DNA of 49,015 nucleotides from a virus: the IMG/VR virus record IMGVR_UViG_3300028393_000098, positions 1 to 49,015 of that record; one strand, 5' to 3'. Below, piece after piece: positions 38,503-46,252 of the stretch; position 1 is the first letter of the stretch, and each line of letters starts with the position of its first letter. The position numbers and the translations under genes were made by a program. The notes beneath the pieces are model-generated. The model was not told the DNA's origin. It was given only the letters and a program-made list of their open reading frames with translations, and made no database searches.

Positions 38503-38943
38503 ATGTATCAATATCAAAGAATAACTCCATATTGGGCATCTTGGATGCCACCAATAGAACCAATCACATCTACACCATTCGTATCCCCACAACAAATCGT
38601 CAACGATAACGATAATATTAATATCGGTTCTGGCAATCAAATTATTGGTGGTGGAAACCCAAGTCCTGTCTCTGTGACTGATGTCACAACACCTACGTAT
38701 ACTGCGTTACCAACAGATTATATGCTATGCGTATTAACCAATGGTCCAGTTTTAATTACACTACCCACAGGTATACTTGGAACAGTTTACATCGTCAAAG
38801 ATTGTTTTGGTCAAGCCAATATTAATCCTATTATCGTACAAGGAACTGGTGGTCAATTAGTCGATGGATCAACTGCTACCATTAATTCCCCTTACGGCAG
38901 TATACAATTAATATTCAATGGTGTTGATTGGAGTATTGTATGA
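38503..38943 (+). CDS. Beta-domain protein, copy 1 of 4 (virion/fibre-type)
   Basis: 146 aa from the ATG after TTTTAGGAGAA. The Pro/Ile-rich N-terminus (TPYWASWMPPIEPITSTPF) leads to an 80-residue C-terminal beta domain: VLITLPTGILGTVYIVKD, a turn with VDGSTATINSPYGSIQL and NGVDWSIV. The domain is shared with three neighbours and looks like a common phage fibre or head-decoration module. Overlaps the next gene by ATGA. Confidence 0.7.
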   Translation: MYQYQRITPYWASWMPPIEPITSTPFVSPQQIVNDNDNINIGSGNQIIGGGNPSPVSVTDVTTPTYTALPTDYMLCVLTNGPVLITLPTGILGTVYIVKDCFGQANINPIIVQGTGGQLVDGSTATINSPYGSIQLIFNGVDWSIV

Positions 38944-39209
38944 GCATGCTTATTTTTACCAAAACGAAAGTCGAAACACCAGAGTCTGTTGAGGGTGAAA
39001 GTCTTGCTACTCATGTAGTACTCTGTCGCCAAAGAGAAGAATCCATCAATAATCGCATGGATGAGATCGAACAAAGACAGAATAAAATCGAACAAAGAGA
39101 ACATGAGTTACGCTCATATATTCTTAAAACAATAACGGCAGCATTTCTTGCTTTGCTTTCCTCGGCAGTATCTCTTGGTGTTATGATTTCTCAATTTGTT
39201 AAAAAGTAA
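38940..39209 (+). CDS. Coiled-coil protein with C-terminal membrane helix
   Basis: 89 aa. MDEIEQRQNKIEQREHELRS (42-61) is a coiled-coil; ITAAFLALLSSAVSLGVMI (67-85) is a membrane segment. Resembles the protein at 14661 in design. Lies among the virion-type beta-domain genes; role unknown. Confidence 0.65.
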   Translation: MSMLIFTKTKVETPESVEGESLATHVVLCRQREESINNRMDEIEQRQNKIEQREHELRSYILKTITAAFLALLSSAVSLGVMISQFVKK

Positions 39210-39262
39210 CATCACACACATCACACTCATTAGTTAATAACAATAATAAAAAGGAAAACTAA

Positions 39263-39664
39263 ATGTCATATTCAAATAACCCTACCTCGATCCTAGCAGG
39301 TTCAGGTATTACAGTAACCCCAACAACAGGTACTGGTTCTAATACAATTACTATCAGCGCAAGTGGTGGCGGATTTGTAGATATTAGAACTGCAGTTGCA
39401 ACTCCTATTGCAGTATTGGCTGCAACTGATAATGTAATTGACGTAGCAGTACCAGGTCCAGTAGCAGTGGCAGTAACATTGCCAGCTGGTGTACTAGGTC
39501 AAGAATTTACAATCAAAGATGGTCTAGGTTTGGCTGCACCAGCAACTCCAATTACTATCACTCCAACTGCTGGTACAATTGATGGTGCAGCTACTGCTGT
39601 AATCAATGCGCCATATGGTTCGTTGTCTTTCGTGTATAATGGTACACAATGGTTGATTCTATAA
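39263..39664 (+). CDS. Beta-domain protein, copy 2 of 4
   Basis: 133 aa. The N-terminus (NPTSILAGSGITVTPTTGTG) is a Gly/Thr-rich strand like those in tail fibres. The domain follows: VAVTLPAGVLGQEFTIKDGL, IDGAATAVINAPYGSLSF and NGTQWLIL. AAGGAAAA site. Nearly uncharged, so very likely virion-exposed. Confidence 0.7.
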   Translation: MSYSNNPTSILAGSGITVTPTTGTGSNTITISASGGGFVDIRTAVATPIAVLAATDNVIDVAVPGPVAVAVTLPAGVLGQEFTIKDGLGLAAPATPITITPTAGTIDGAATAVINAPYGSLSFVYNGTQWLIL

Positions 39665-39665
39665 T

Positions 39666-40136
39666 ATGGCTTACAGTAGACAACCTCAGGTAGTGAGAGC
39701 CAATGGTGGTGCACTTAAACAAACACCACCAGCAAATGAATTATCACCAGCTGGAATTGTTACCGTAGAACTAGAAGCATTAACCGCAACAACTACATCA
39801 CGTGGTGTTGTTCAAGTTGGTTCTGGGTTGGCTATTACACCAGCAGGTATTCTATCAGCAACTGGTGGCGGCAGTTCGCTACTCAATGTATCACTTGTTG
39901 CTGTTGATTATACTGCTACTCTTAACAATTACTATATTGGCGCCACAAAAAAAGGAATTACAATAACATTTCCAAAAGGTGTTACTGGTAAAGTTTACAT
40001 AGTTAAAAATCAAGCAGAAGGTAGTATTAAAGTTAAAGGTACTGGTCAAGATTTAGATAATTCTGGAGATAAGACTCTTGGTAGCGAATCAAGTCTTATT
40101 GCAGTATTTGATGGAACACGTTGGAATTTGGTATGA
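39666..40136 (+). CDS. Beta-domain protein, copy 3 of 4
   Basis: 156 aa. N-terminal spacer rich in Pro/Ala/Thr with GVVQVGSGLAITPAGILSAT, a repeat unit of phage fibres. Domain: ITITFPKGVTGKVYIVKNQ, GQDLDNSGDKTLGSESSLIA and FDGTRWNLV. It starts 2 bases after copy 2 and overlaps the Cys-rich gene (ATGA). Confidence 0.7.
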   Translation: MAYSRQPQVVRANGGALKQTPPANELSPAGIVTVELEALTATTTSRGVVQVGSGLAITPAGILSATGGGSSLLNVSLVAVDYTATLNNYYIGATKKGITITFPKGVTGKVYIVKNQAEGSIKVKGTGQDLDNSGDKTLGSESSLIAVFDGTRWNLV

Positions 40137-40363
40137 GATATTATACATTAATTGATACTAGACAACCAAAATTTGATCAACCAAAAAGAAGTTCAACTTA
40201 TCCTGATGGTAGCCCAATTCCAGAATCTTTGCCGAATGCATACGGATTAGCGCAGCACTGTGGTAATTGCGCAGCATATAACTTAAAAACAACAATATGT
40301 TCAACATATAACGCAGTAGTAAAAACAAATTACTGGTGTGCTACTTGGAAAGCAAAAAAATGA
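40133..40363 (+). CDS. Cys-rich small protein, probable metal binding
   Basis: 76 aa. HCGNCAAYNLKTTICSTYNA and VKTNYWCATWKAKK give four Cys in a CxxC-x(10)-C-x(12)-C-like layout, suggesting a zinc or iron-sulfur site. Located between two beta-domain genes with ATGA overlaps on both sides. Function unknown. Confidence 0.65.
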   Translation: MRYYTLIDTRQPKFDQPKRSSTYPDGSPIPESLPNAYGLAQHCGNCAAYNLKTTICSTYNAVVKTNYWCATWKAKK

Positions 40364-40713
40364 AAACTATTTGGAGAAAAATAAATGAGTTCAGTAGAAA
40401 AATTACAAGCAGAGGAAGTTCCAGAAGAGTCAAAACAACCACAGCAGAGTCAACCCACTATACAACAGCTGATGAATTCTACATTGGAGTCTCTAGTGAG
40501 AAACCAGTTACAGTCTATCTACCAGCAGCTGCAGCAGATGGAACAATCATTATCGTCAAAGCAGAAATGAAACCACCAATGGGTAATCGCAAAGTACATA
40601 TTGCAACTACTGATGATTCCACTATTGATGGTTACAGTGATGCAAGTATTACAGTTTCACATGGCGCAAAAACTTTTATTCGCAATCGTAATAACTGGTT
40701 CATTATTAGTTGA
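40360..40713 (+). CDS. Beta-domain protein, copy 4 of 4
   Basis: 117 aa from ATG 40360 (ATGA overlap). A basic N-terminal 30 residues, then the domain: DEFYIGVSSEKPVTVYLP, IDGYSDASITVSHGA and NRNNWFIIS. The N-terminal part overlaps another ORF in a second frame. Confidence 0.65.
   Translation: MKTIWRKINEFSRKITSRGSSRRVKTTTAESTHYTTADEFYIGVSSEKPVTVYLPAAAADGTIIIVKAEMKPPMGNRKVHIATTDDSTIDGYSDASITVSHGAKTFIRNRNNWFIIS
40385..40570 (+). CDS. Overlapping Gln/Glu-rich ORF in the alternate frame
   Basis: 61 aa, +1 relative to copy 4, with its own GGAGAAAAATAA ribosome site. Composition is unlike random translation (VPEESKQPQQSQPT, LQSIYQQLQQMEQSLSSK), with a coiled-coil-like end. It may be a real overlapping gene, or the N-terminus of copy 4 joined by frameshifting. 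Confidence 0.35.
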   Translation: MSSVEKLQAEEVPEESKQPQQSQPTIQQLMNSTLESLVRNQLQSIYQQLQQMEQSLSSKQK

Positions 40714-40804
40714 CTTTATAACACTTTTATAATAGAATTATACTACCTTGATTAATTGTGATTGAGGTGGTATAAAGAAAGATAGTTAGAAGTAGAGGTG
40801 AATT

Positions 40805-41059
40805 ATGAATGAGTTTAAAACTATTATTGAATCTAGGAAATTAAAATTAGAGAGACCACTTGTTGAACCAAAGTGGAGCGATACTCAGTGTAATGATATG
40901 GCGAGAATGTTAGAGATGGTTGACAGTTTAATTGCCACGGCAGTTGCGTCACACCAATCGCAACATCAATATAATATGTTGCAAACAGAGAAGGCAGAGT
41001 TCATTAGAGAATTCCTTGACACTGCTGAAAAGTACAGGGTACTGGTTAATGAGCATTGA
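40805..41059 (+). CDS. Small helical hypothetical protein
   Basis: 84 aa with an AGAGGTGAATT site. Helical throughout, His/Gln-rich mid-region (ATAVASHQSQHQYNMLQTEK). The 91-base leader contains TTGACT and TATAAT 12 bases apart, too close for a normal promoter. Terminator follows. No family recognised. Confidence 0.6.
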   Translation: MNEFKTIIESRKLKLERPLVEPKWSDTQCNDMARMLEMVDSLIATAVASHQSQHQYNMLQTEKAEFIREFLDTAEKYRVLVNEH

Positions 41060-41108
41060 CTAAATAGAATACCCAGAGAGATCTGGGATTCATGCAGAAA
41101 TGCATTTC

Positions 41109-41136
41109 AAGCAGTGGTTATCCACTGCTTTTTTTC
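41109..41136 (+). terminator. Strong intrinsic terminator
   Basis: AAGCAGTGG/CCACTGCTT, 9 bp, TTAT loop, T run. A promoter starts 12 bases later. Confidence 0.85.
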
Positions 41137-41147
41137 ATTTAATATAT

Positions 41148-41176
41148 TTGCTTTGCAATAAATTGTAAGGTATAAT
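41148..41176 (+). promoter_or_regulatory. Sigma70-like promoter for the oxygenase array
   Basis: TTGCTT at 41148-41153 and TATAAT at 41171-41176, 17-base spacer; TTTGCTTTGCAA context as before the primase. The leader is about 25 bases, so not leaderless. Confidence 0.75.
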
Positions 41177-41208
41177 ATACTTTAATACTTATAGATATAA
41201 AGAAAATT

Positions 41209-41787
41209 ATGTATAGTTTTGATAAAAAAGATATTGCAGCACAGTCATTAATTCATTTGATAAATCATGTTTTACCAAATGATTCTGTTGGAATAGAAAT
41301 TGGAACACATATTGCAACAACTGCATGTGGTCTAGTTCAAAATTGCTCAAATATTAAAACATTATACACAGTAGATTCTTGGAAACCATACACTGATTTT
41401 TTGAAAACAAAATGTGATGGTACTCCAAACTATTCTGTGGATGAAAAACAGATTGAATATTATAAAATGGTTGCATATCATCACATAAAATTTTCTGGAG
41501 TTACTGAAAAAATTATTGTATTAGAAATGGATAGTAATCTAGCAGCAACTAAATTTGAAGAAAATACTTTAAATTTTATTTTTCTGGACGCTCAATTATC
41601 AAAAGAACAAATGGAAAATGATTTAGAAGTTTGGTATCCAAAATTGAAATCTGGTGGTATTTTATCAGGGCATGATTGGTTTTCTGATGGCGTGAAATTA
41701 CCAACTCTAGAATTCAGGGAAAAAAATAATATAAAATCTAAAATGAGTGTTTTTGACAATACTTTTGTTTGGATAAAAAATACATAA
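41209..41787 (+). CDS. Class I SAM methyltransferase (Methyltransf_24-like)
   Basis: 192 aa. VGIEIGTHIATTACGLV (27-43) is the SAM-binding loop, YTVDSWKPY an acidic motif II, FIFLDAQ a motif-IV-like Asp and LKSGGILSGHDWF the strand-5 motif. This family often methylates sugars or small molecules. It heads the operon of four 2OG oxygenases, which suggests sequential tailoring of one target. Confidence 0.75.
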   Translation: MYSFDKKDIAAQSLIHLINHVLPNDSVGIEIGTHIATTACGLVQNCSNIKTLYTVDSWKPYTDFLKTKCDGTPNYSVDEKQIEYYKMVAYHHIKFSGVTEKIIVLEMDSNLAATKFEENTLNFIFLDAQLSKEQMENDLEVWYPKLKSGGILSGHDWFSDGVKLPTLEFREKNNIKSKMSVFDNTFVWIKNT

Positions 41788-41815
41788 ATATTTTTATGTT
41801 TTTAAAGAGAATTTT

Positions 41816-42478
41816 ATGATAACTGATATAAAAGTATTAGATAATTTTTATACCAATCCAGATACTATGTTGGATTTAGCAGTAGATTTTCCAATTAGTG
41901 GATGTGGAACTGGTAATAGGAGTATTGATATAGAGCAAATAAATCCTAAATTATGGACAGATATTCATAATGCTCTTTGCCACATTCATGGTGTACATCC
42001 AGATTCAGTTTATATGAATATGTTTTTTATGGAACATCTTTATAATCCTGTTGATGATATTTTTAATTCCTCTACGATTCATATTGATGGCAAAAACCCT
42101 AATGTTTGTAAATCAACAGTAGCTGAATATAAACTAGCATTCTGTGGACAGGTATTAATGACTAAAAATCTAGATCCAGAGTGCACAGTATCTATACATA
42201 AATTTAAACCACATATAACTTGGAATGAACAACAGATTGTTAATCATTGTATTGATGAGTATACCATACCTGGAGAGAAATACAGGGCAGGCTTAATTAA
42301 TCTAGAAGAATATAAAAAGCTACGAAATGAACATGATAATAATTTTGATCTTACATGTGAAATCAAAGGTGTATATAATAGACTAATATCTTGGAAAGGT
42401 GGCACGCTACACTCTCAGAAATATAGTAAAAAATCTCCACGAATAGTAAATCAATATTTTTTTGCGGAGTGGAAATAA
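41816..42478 (+). CDS. 2-oxoglutarate/Fe(II) oxygenase-like (DUF6445-type)
   Basis: 220 aa. VLDNFYTNPDTMLDLAVDF at the start and STIHIDGKN (HxD) followed, far downstream, by GGTLHSQKYSKKSPRIVNQYFF (distal His and Arg) match a family related to DUF6445. A large insert (residues 105-185) separates the two halves. Substrate unknown. Confidence 0.65.
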   Translation: MITDIKVLDNFYTNPDTMLDLAVDFPISGCGTGNRSIDIEQINPKLWTDIHNALCHIHGVHPDSVYMNMFFMEHLYNPVDDIFNSSTIHIDGKNPNVCKSTVAEYKLAFCGQVLMTKNLDPECTVSIHKFKPHITWNEQQIVNHCIDEYTIPGEKYRAGLINLEEYKKLRNEHDNNFDLTCEIKGVYNRLISWKGGTLHSQKYSKKSPRIVNQYFFAEWK

Positions 42479-43215
42479 TGAAAACATATAAAGTAGAAGC
42501 CATAGATGGTTTAATTAATGAAGATTTGAAATGGAGAGTTTGGGAATATATAATAAACCAAGAATTCCACGCAACTAGGAAAGATGTAAAATATCCTGAT
42601 GTTGGTTCTGTCATTTACTATAAGCCAATAGAAAATAAAAAAGAATATATGGATGAAACATTTCCATCAGTTAATAATCAGTACATGCACAGAACAGTGT
42701 TTGGTGCAAATGAACAAAATTTAATTGATGACCATCCCGTAATAGCGGAATTATGGATCACCATCAATAAACACTTTAATGATGAATTTATTATTGATGG
42801 TGATCCTGAAGGTATTGCTGATAGCAGGATGAAGTATCCATATGCTAATGTATATGTAAATGCGCAGATGTCAGAAACTATTAAAAGATCTCATGGTATT
42901 CACAGAGATACAATAGAACTAGATAAAGAAGATTATTTTACAATTTTGTATATTGCTAATCTTCAATGGTATCCTACTTGGATGGCAGAAAATGTGTTTT
43001 ATAGTGATGATGAAAACACTGGTGATACACAGCAGTTTCAAAAAGGTTTTGGGCAATCAAGAGGATTTAATGTAGGTTACCCATATGCTTATGTGGCACC
43101 AAAAGAAGGAAGAATAATTCTTTATGATGGACGAGCATTACACACAACTAAGCCAGCAGCCCCATGGGCTGAACAAATGAGATATGCTGTAGTTTTTAGA
43201 GTCAGGAGAAAATAA
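42478..43215 (+). CDS. 2-oxoglutarate/Fe(II) oxygenase
   Basis: 245 aa, TAATG overlap with the gene before. SHGIHRDTIELDKEDYFTIL holds HxD, ILYDGRALHTTKPAAPW the distal His, and MRYAVVFRVR the Arg. All catalytic residues are in place. Longer N-terminal region than its neighbours. Probably acts on a related substrate, given the shared operon. Confidence 0.75.
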   Translation: MKTYKVEAIDGLINEDLKWRVWEYIINQEFHATRKDVKYPDVGSVIYYKPIENKKEYMDETFPSVNNQYMHRTVFGANEQNLIDDHPVIAELWITINKHFNDEFIIDGDPEGIADSRMKYPYANVYVNAQMSETIKRSHGIHRDTIELDKEDYFTILYIANLQWYPTWMAENVFYSDDENTGDTQQFQKGFGQSRGFNVGYPYAYVAPKEGRIILYDGRALHTTKPAAPWAEQMRYAVVFRVRRK

Positions 43216-43907
43216 TGCCAAAAGAAATCCCACAAATGGCAGATGGAAGTATTACTGTACTTAAACATGATGGTGTTGATAGAGTACATAAATTATGGTA
43301 TACGCCGATTGCTATATGTAAACCATTCAGTGATGATTTTATGAAACAATTAAAACAGGATATTGTTTCAGTATCAGCAAGAGCAATGACCAACAGCATT
43401 GATGTTTGGCAATTAACAGATCTACCAGATACACTGCAAAAAGTAAAAGCAAAACAATTAGAAATTGCTGAGCAGATTTTTAAAGAAGATTCTGAAATGC
43501 CTCTGCCACCACTGCGTATAGCTAAAGGTTATTTTCGAGCAATTGAACCAAATATGCCATATAGGATTACACCACACCACCATGGTTCAACTCTCGGTGC
43601 TGGTATTTTTTATATAAATGTAAACAATAACAACGCTGGCAATCTAGTTGTTTTAGATCCTCGTGGTGGTGTAAATTATAATAATCAATTCAGTCCATTT
43701 AAACGAATTCGAATTGAAGAAGGTTTAATGATAGTTTGCCCTGGATATCTAATGCATTTTGTTGAGCCTACTGATTATCATAAGCCAATATATGACATGG
43801 AACGATTAATGATCGTATCTAATATTCATAGAATCTACGAAGATTTCTTGAAAGAATTGGAAAAAAATGAAAGTTATATTAACTCAATGGGATCGTTTGA
43901 ATTATAA
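43215..43907 (+). CDS. 2-oxoglutarate/Fe(II) oxygenase (TIGR02466-like)
   Basis: 230 aa. TPHHHGSTLGAGIFYINV gives the proximal His, NLVVLDPRGGVNYNNQF the DPR strand, and IVCPGYLMHFVEPTDYHK the distal His with ERLMIVSNIHR supplying Arg. It is the same sub-type as the gene at 19560. Starts within the previous stop (TAATG). Confidence 0.75.
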   Translation: MPKEIPQMADGSITVLKHDGVDRVHKLWYTPIAICKPFSDDFMKQLKQDIVSVSARAMTNSIDVWQLTDLPDTLQKVKAKQLEIAEQIFKEDSEMPLPPLRIAKGYFRAIEPNMPYRITPHHHGSTLGAGIFYINVNNNNAGNLVVLDPRGGVNYNNQFSPFKRIRIEEGLMIVCPGYLMHFVEPTDYHKPIYDMERLMIVSNIHRIYEDFLKELEKNESYINSMGSFEL

Positions 43908-44404
43908 TGTTAGAAATAAAAGAAAACTTTCTTACATATAACGAGTGTAGTGTATTATCTGCTGTAGATGTTATATCACATGGCAAACGAATTTGGGATG
44001 TTGAGGAACAAAATAGTGAAGTAAAAGTCAAAAGATCAAACATTAAACCATTCGTAAATGAGATGATTGATAAACATAATATACCTTATTCATGCGCTGT
44101 TGAATTATTAAAATATCTACCTGGATCTATGTCTAGTCCACATCAAGATATAGAAGGGTCGCATTATGATTCTTCTGGTGTTCATAGAATAACTAGCTGG
44201 AGCAAAACAGGTATAGTTTTATTAAATGATGATTTTGAGGGAGGAGATCTATATTTTCCAAATCTAGGAATATCATTTGGTAAAGAAGTAAAAAGTAGTT
44301 TGATAACATTTCCAGCTGGTGATTATAATTTGTACGTCCATGGTGTCACTCCTGTTACTTCTGGTATTAGGTACACATTAATTTTTAGATATGAAAAGGA
44401 ATAA
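43907..44404 (+). CDS. 2-oxoglutarate/Fe(II) oxygenase, prolyl-4-hydroxylase type
   Basis: 165 aa. LPGSMSSPHQDIEGSHYD contains HxD, DFEGGDLYFPNLG the GGDL strand, NLYVHGVTPV the distal His and IRYTLIFRY the Arg. It resembles the genes at 36151 and 25755. Fourth and last oxygenase of the array; coupled by TAATG. Confidence 0.8.
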   Translation: MLEIKENFLTYNECSVLSAVDVISHGKRIWDVEEQNSEVKVKRSNIKPFVNEMIDKHNIPYSCAVELLKYLPGSMSSPHQDIEGSHYDSSGVHRITSWSKTGIVLLNDDFEGGDLYFPNLGISFGKEVKSSLITFPAGDYNLYVHGVTPVTSGIRYTLIFRYEKE

Positions 44405-44405
44405 T

Positions 44406-44606
44406 ATGACTGAAGAAATTAAACAACCCTCCGAGTTTGCGAATAAGTACCATGCGGATAAGTTACTTAAGAGAGCAAAAAAGAAAGCAAAAAAATCTCT
44501 ACAAGCAAAAGGTTTATCTAAATCAGAAGCATCTAAACTTGTTAAGGGAGCAGTAAATAATATTGCAAATAAACCAATGAAACGATCAGCAGGTAGAGGT
44601 CGTTAA
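44406..44606 (+). CDS. Small Lys-rich protein
   Basis: 66 aa from ATG 44406 after AAGGA. Very basic (LLKRAKKKAKKSLQAKGLSK), helical; probably nucleic-acid binding. No family recognised. Confidence 0.6.
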   Translation: MTEEIKQPSEFANKYHADKLLKRAKKKAKKSLQAKGLSKSEASKLVKGAVNNIANKPMKRSAGRGR

Positions 44607-44607
44607 A

Positions 44608-44784
44608 ATGACTGATGTTGGTAAAGGTAGCAAACCGAGACCATATTCGGTTAATAAACAATTATTCGATAGTAATTGGAATGCAATTTTCAAGCAACCA
44701 GATACGAGTAAGATTGGCGACAAAATAGTTAAGCAAGTACAAGATAGTTTAACAGGTGATAAAAATGAAACTGCAACTGATTAA
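44608..44784 (+). CDS. Small conserved phage protein
   Basis: 58 aa. GKGSKPRPYSVNKQLFDSNW followed by NAIF resembles a short motif seen in many phage early genes (GKGDxPRPFSV...F..NWDxIF). Function unknown. Overlaps the next gene by 20 bases in another frame. Confidence 0.6.
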   Translation: MTDVGKGSKPRPYSVNKQLFDSNWNAIFKQPDTSKIGDKIVKQVQDSLTGDKNETATD

Positions 44785-44977
44785 GTATCGTGATGTTGGA
44801 ATGGCTTCACATACTTATTTTTGGAAGGACGAGAATAATCATGTTGCAAGTCCTTACTTTAATAGCGAAGACGAAGCCATGGATTGGGCAAAAGAGAAAC
44901 CAGAGCCGAGAATCCTAGAGGATGCAATCGCCGAGGACGAAGCATTTGCAAACATAGCCAGAAAAGACTCCATTTAA
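44765..44977 (+). CDS. Small hypothetical protein
   Basis: 70 aa from the ATG at 44765, eight bases after AGG. One beta hairpin (YRDVGMASHTYFWKDENNHV) and an acidic helix. Ends 17 bases before a terminator. No family recognised. Confidence 0.55.
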   Translation: MKLQLIKYRDVGMASHTYFWKDENNHVASPYFNSEDEAMDWAKEKPEPRILEDAIAEDEAFANIARKDSI

Positions 44978-44994
44978 TCGTCGTTTTACTATAT

Positions 44995-45018
44995 AACCCT
45001 CTGTTTAGAGGGTTTTTC
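44995..45018 (+). terminator. Intrinsic terminator
   Basis: AACCCTCT/AGAGGGTT, GTTT loop, T run. Another member of the AACCCT terminator family; a TTTACT promoter follows. Confidence 0.8.
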
Positions 45019-45075
45019 ACACTTTCCACATGCGTAAGTTATTGATTTAGAAGGGGAAAATAAGTCAAATTTCGC

Positions 45076-45104
45076 TTTACTTTCATTGGAAATTGGCGTA
45101 TACT
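45076..45104 (+). promoter_or_regulatory. Sigma70-like promoter, leaderless type (first of tandem pair)
   Basis: TTTACT at 45076-45081 and TATACT at 45099-45104, 17-base spacer. The ATG at 45111 is 6 bases on. The same TATACTTACTGTATGAA block recurs at 48864. Confidence 0.75.
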
Positions 45105-45110
45105 TACTGT

Positions 45111-45185
45111 ATGAAAATTGAAAACGAACTGAAATCAGTAAAACCCTCAAGATCTGAGGGGATTGCAAAAATCGCTTTACTTTAA
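45111..45185 (+). CDS. 24-residue ORF, possible leader peptide
   Basis: A short ORF (MKIENELKSV...) from a leaderless-type promoter. It contains a CCCTCA/TGAGGG hairpin and its stop codon falls inside the second promoter. It may be a leader peptide or simply transcribed spacer. Confidence 0.35.
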   Translation: MKIENELKSVKPSRSEGIAKIALL

Positions 45186-45204
45186 TCTCGGTTCGTAGTA
45201 AACT
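45176..45204 (+). promoter_or_regulatory. Sigma70-like promoter before the AAA+ ATPase
   Basis: TTTACT at 45176-45181, 17-base spacer, weaker -10 TAAACT at 45199-45204. Second of a tandem pair 100 bases apart. Confidence 0.65.
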
Positions 45205-45221
45205 ATATGTATAAATTGAAA

Positions 45222-46130
45222 ATGAAAGAAAAAATGAAAACTATGATCTCCTTTGACTCTGCTTCTGGAAAATTCCTCGGTACTGTGGACGGTAAAATTG
45301 TGGTTCGTTCTAAGTACGAATCTGCTGTTGTTTCACGTTTGGCTGAAATGTCTGGCACTATCGCTGAAGCCCAGAAAGCATTCGAAGAGAAATCTGAGAA
45401 GTTTGATATTAACACTCGCTTTGGTTTCGTTGAGAAGTTGGTTACTATGGTTGCGTCTGGTGTTCAGCCCTCCGCTGTTGTTACTGGTGAAGGTGGACTC
45501 GGTAAAACTTATACTGTGACCAAGACTCTCGAAGCCCATGGCTATAAAGATATTTCTGATCTAGCTGACTTTGAAGTTGGTTCTATCATTAATACTCGTA
45601 AATGTTTTACATTCGTTAAGGGTTACTCGACTGCGAAAGGTCTCTATCGTACCCTGTTCGAAAACAATAAATCAATCATCGTGTTTGATGACTGTGACGC
45701 TGTATTGAAAGATCCAGTTGCGTTGAATATTCTTAAGGGAGCATTGGATTCATACGGTAAGCGTATTATCTCTTGGAATGCAGATATGCGTGATGATGAT
45801 TTACCTAAGTCATTCAACTTTGAAGGTCGTGTAATCTTTATCTCTAACATGAGTCAGGATAAAATCGACCAAGCGATCCGTAGTCGCTCGATGATGATTG
45901 ACTTATCCATGACTACGACTCAGAAAATTGATCGTATGGAGTTTATCTCTAAGTTGGACGAATTCCTTCCTGAGTATGATGCTTCTGTTAAAGCTGATGC
46001 TCTTGCTCTAATTCGTGCTATTAAAGATGACTGCAAAGAAATCTCGTTGCGTACTCTTATCGCTGTTGCTAAGGTTCGTGCTTCCAATAAAGATTGGAAA
46101 GATCTTGCAACTTATATGTTGACCGCATAA
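45222..46130 (+). CDS. AAA+ family ATPase
   Basis: 302 aa from ATG 45222; an ATG at 45207 lies too close to the -10 box, and 45234 and 45243 are alternatives. Walker A is VVTGEGGLGKTYTV, Walker B SIIVFDDCDAV, sensor 1 VIFISNMS and an arginine finger region DQAIRSRSM. The SRSMM pattern and DDxD fit AAA+ clamp-loader/CbbQ-like ATPases. A single AAA module with a small N-terminal region; the partner and process are unknown. Confidence 0.8.
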   Translation: MKEKMKTMISFDSASGKFLGTVDGKIVVRSKYESAVVSRLAEMSGTIAEAQKAFEEKSEKFDINTRFGFVEKLVTMVASGVQPSAVVTGEGGLGKTYTVTKTLEAHGYKDISDLADFEVGSIINTRKCFTFVKGYSTAKGLYRTLFENNKSIIVFDDCDAVLKDPVALNILKGALDSYGKRIISWNADMRDDDLPKSFNFEGRVIFISNMSQDKIDQAIRSRSMMIDLSMTTTQKIDRMEFISKLDEFLPEYDASVKADALALIRAIKDDCKEISLRTLIAVAKVRASNKDWKDLATYMLTA

Positions 46131-46135
46131 TGATT

Positions 46136-46170
46136 AAGTCTGAATGGAGGAATATCCTTGGGCAGACTTT
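46136..46170 (+). terminator. Weak terminator-like hairpin
   Basis: AAGTCTG/CAGACTT stem with a 20-base loop, then TTTAATT. A second hairpin GCTGGTTTT/AAAACCAGC (46202-46231) follows; neither has a long T run. Confidence 0.35.
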
Positions 46171-46252
46171 AATTAACCCTAAACAGCAGCAGTCTACTTT
46201 TGCTGGTTTTTGACTATAAAATAAAACCAGCATTAATTTGAAAGGAAATATT

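Noticed and set aside
40710-40733. TTGACT and TATAAT pair upstream of 40805
   Set aside because: The spacer is only 12 bases, too short for a sigma70 promoter.
45141-45157. CCCTCA/TGAGGG hairpin as a terminator
   Set aside because: No T run follows and a promoter overlaps directly downstream; listed only as a feature of the leader ORF.
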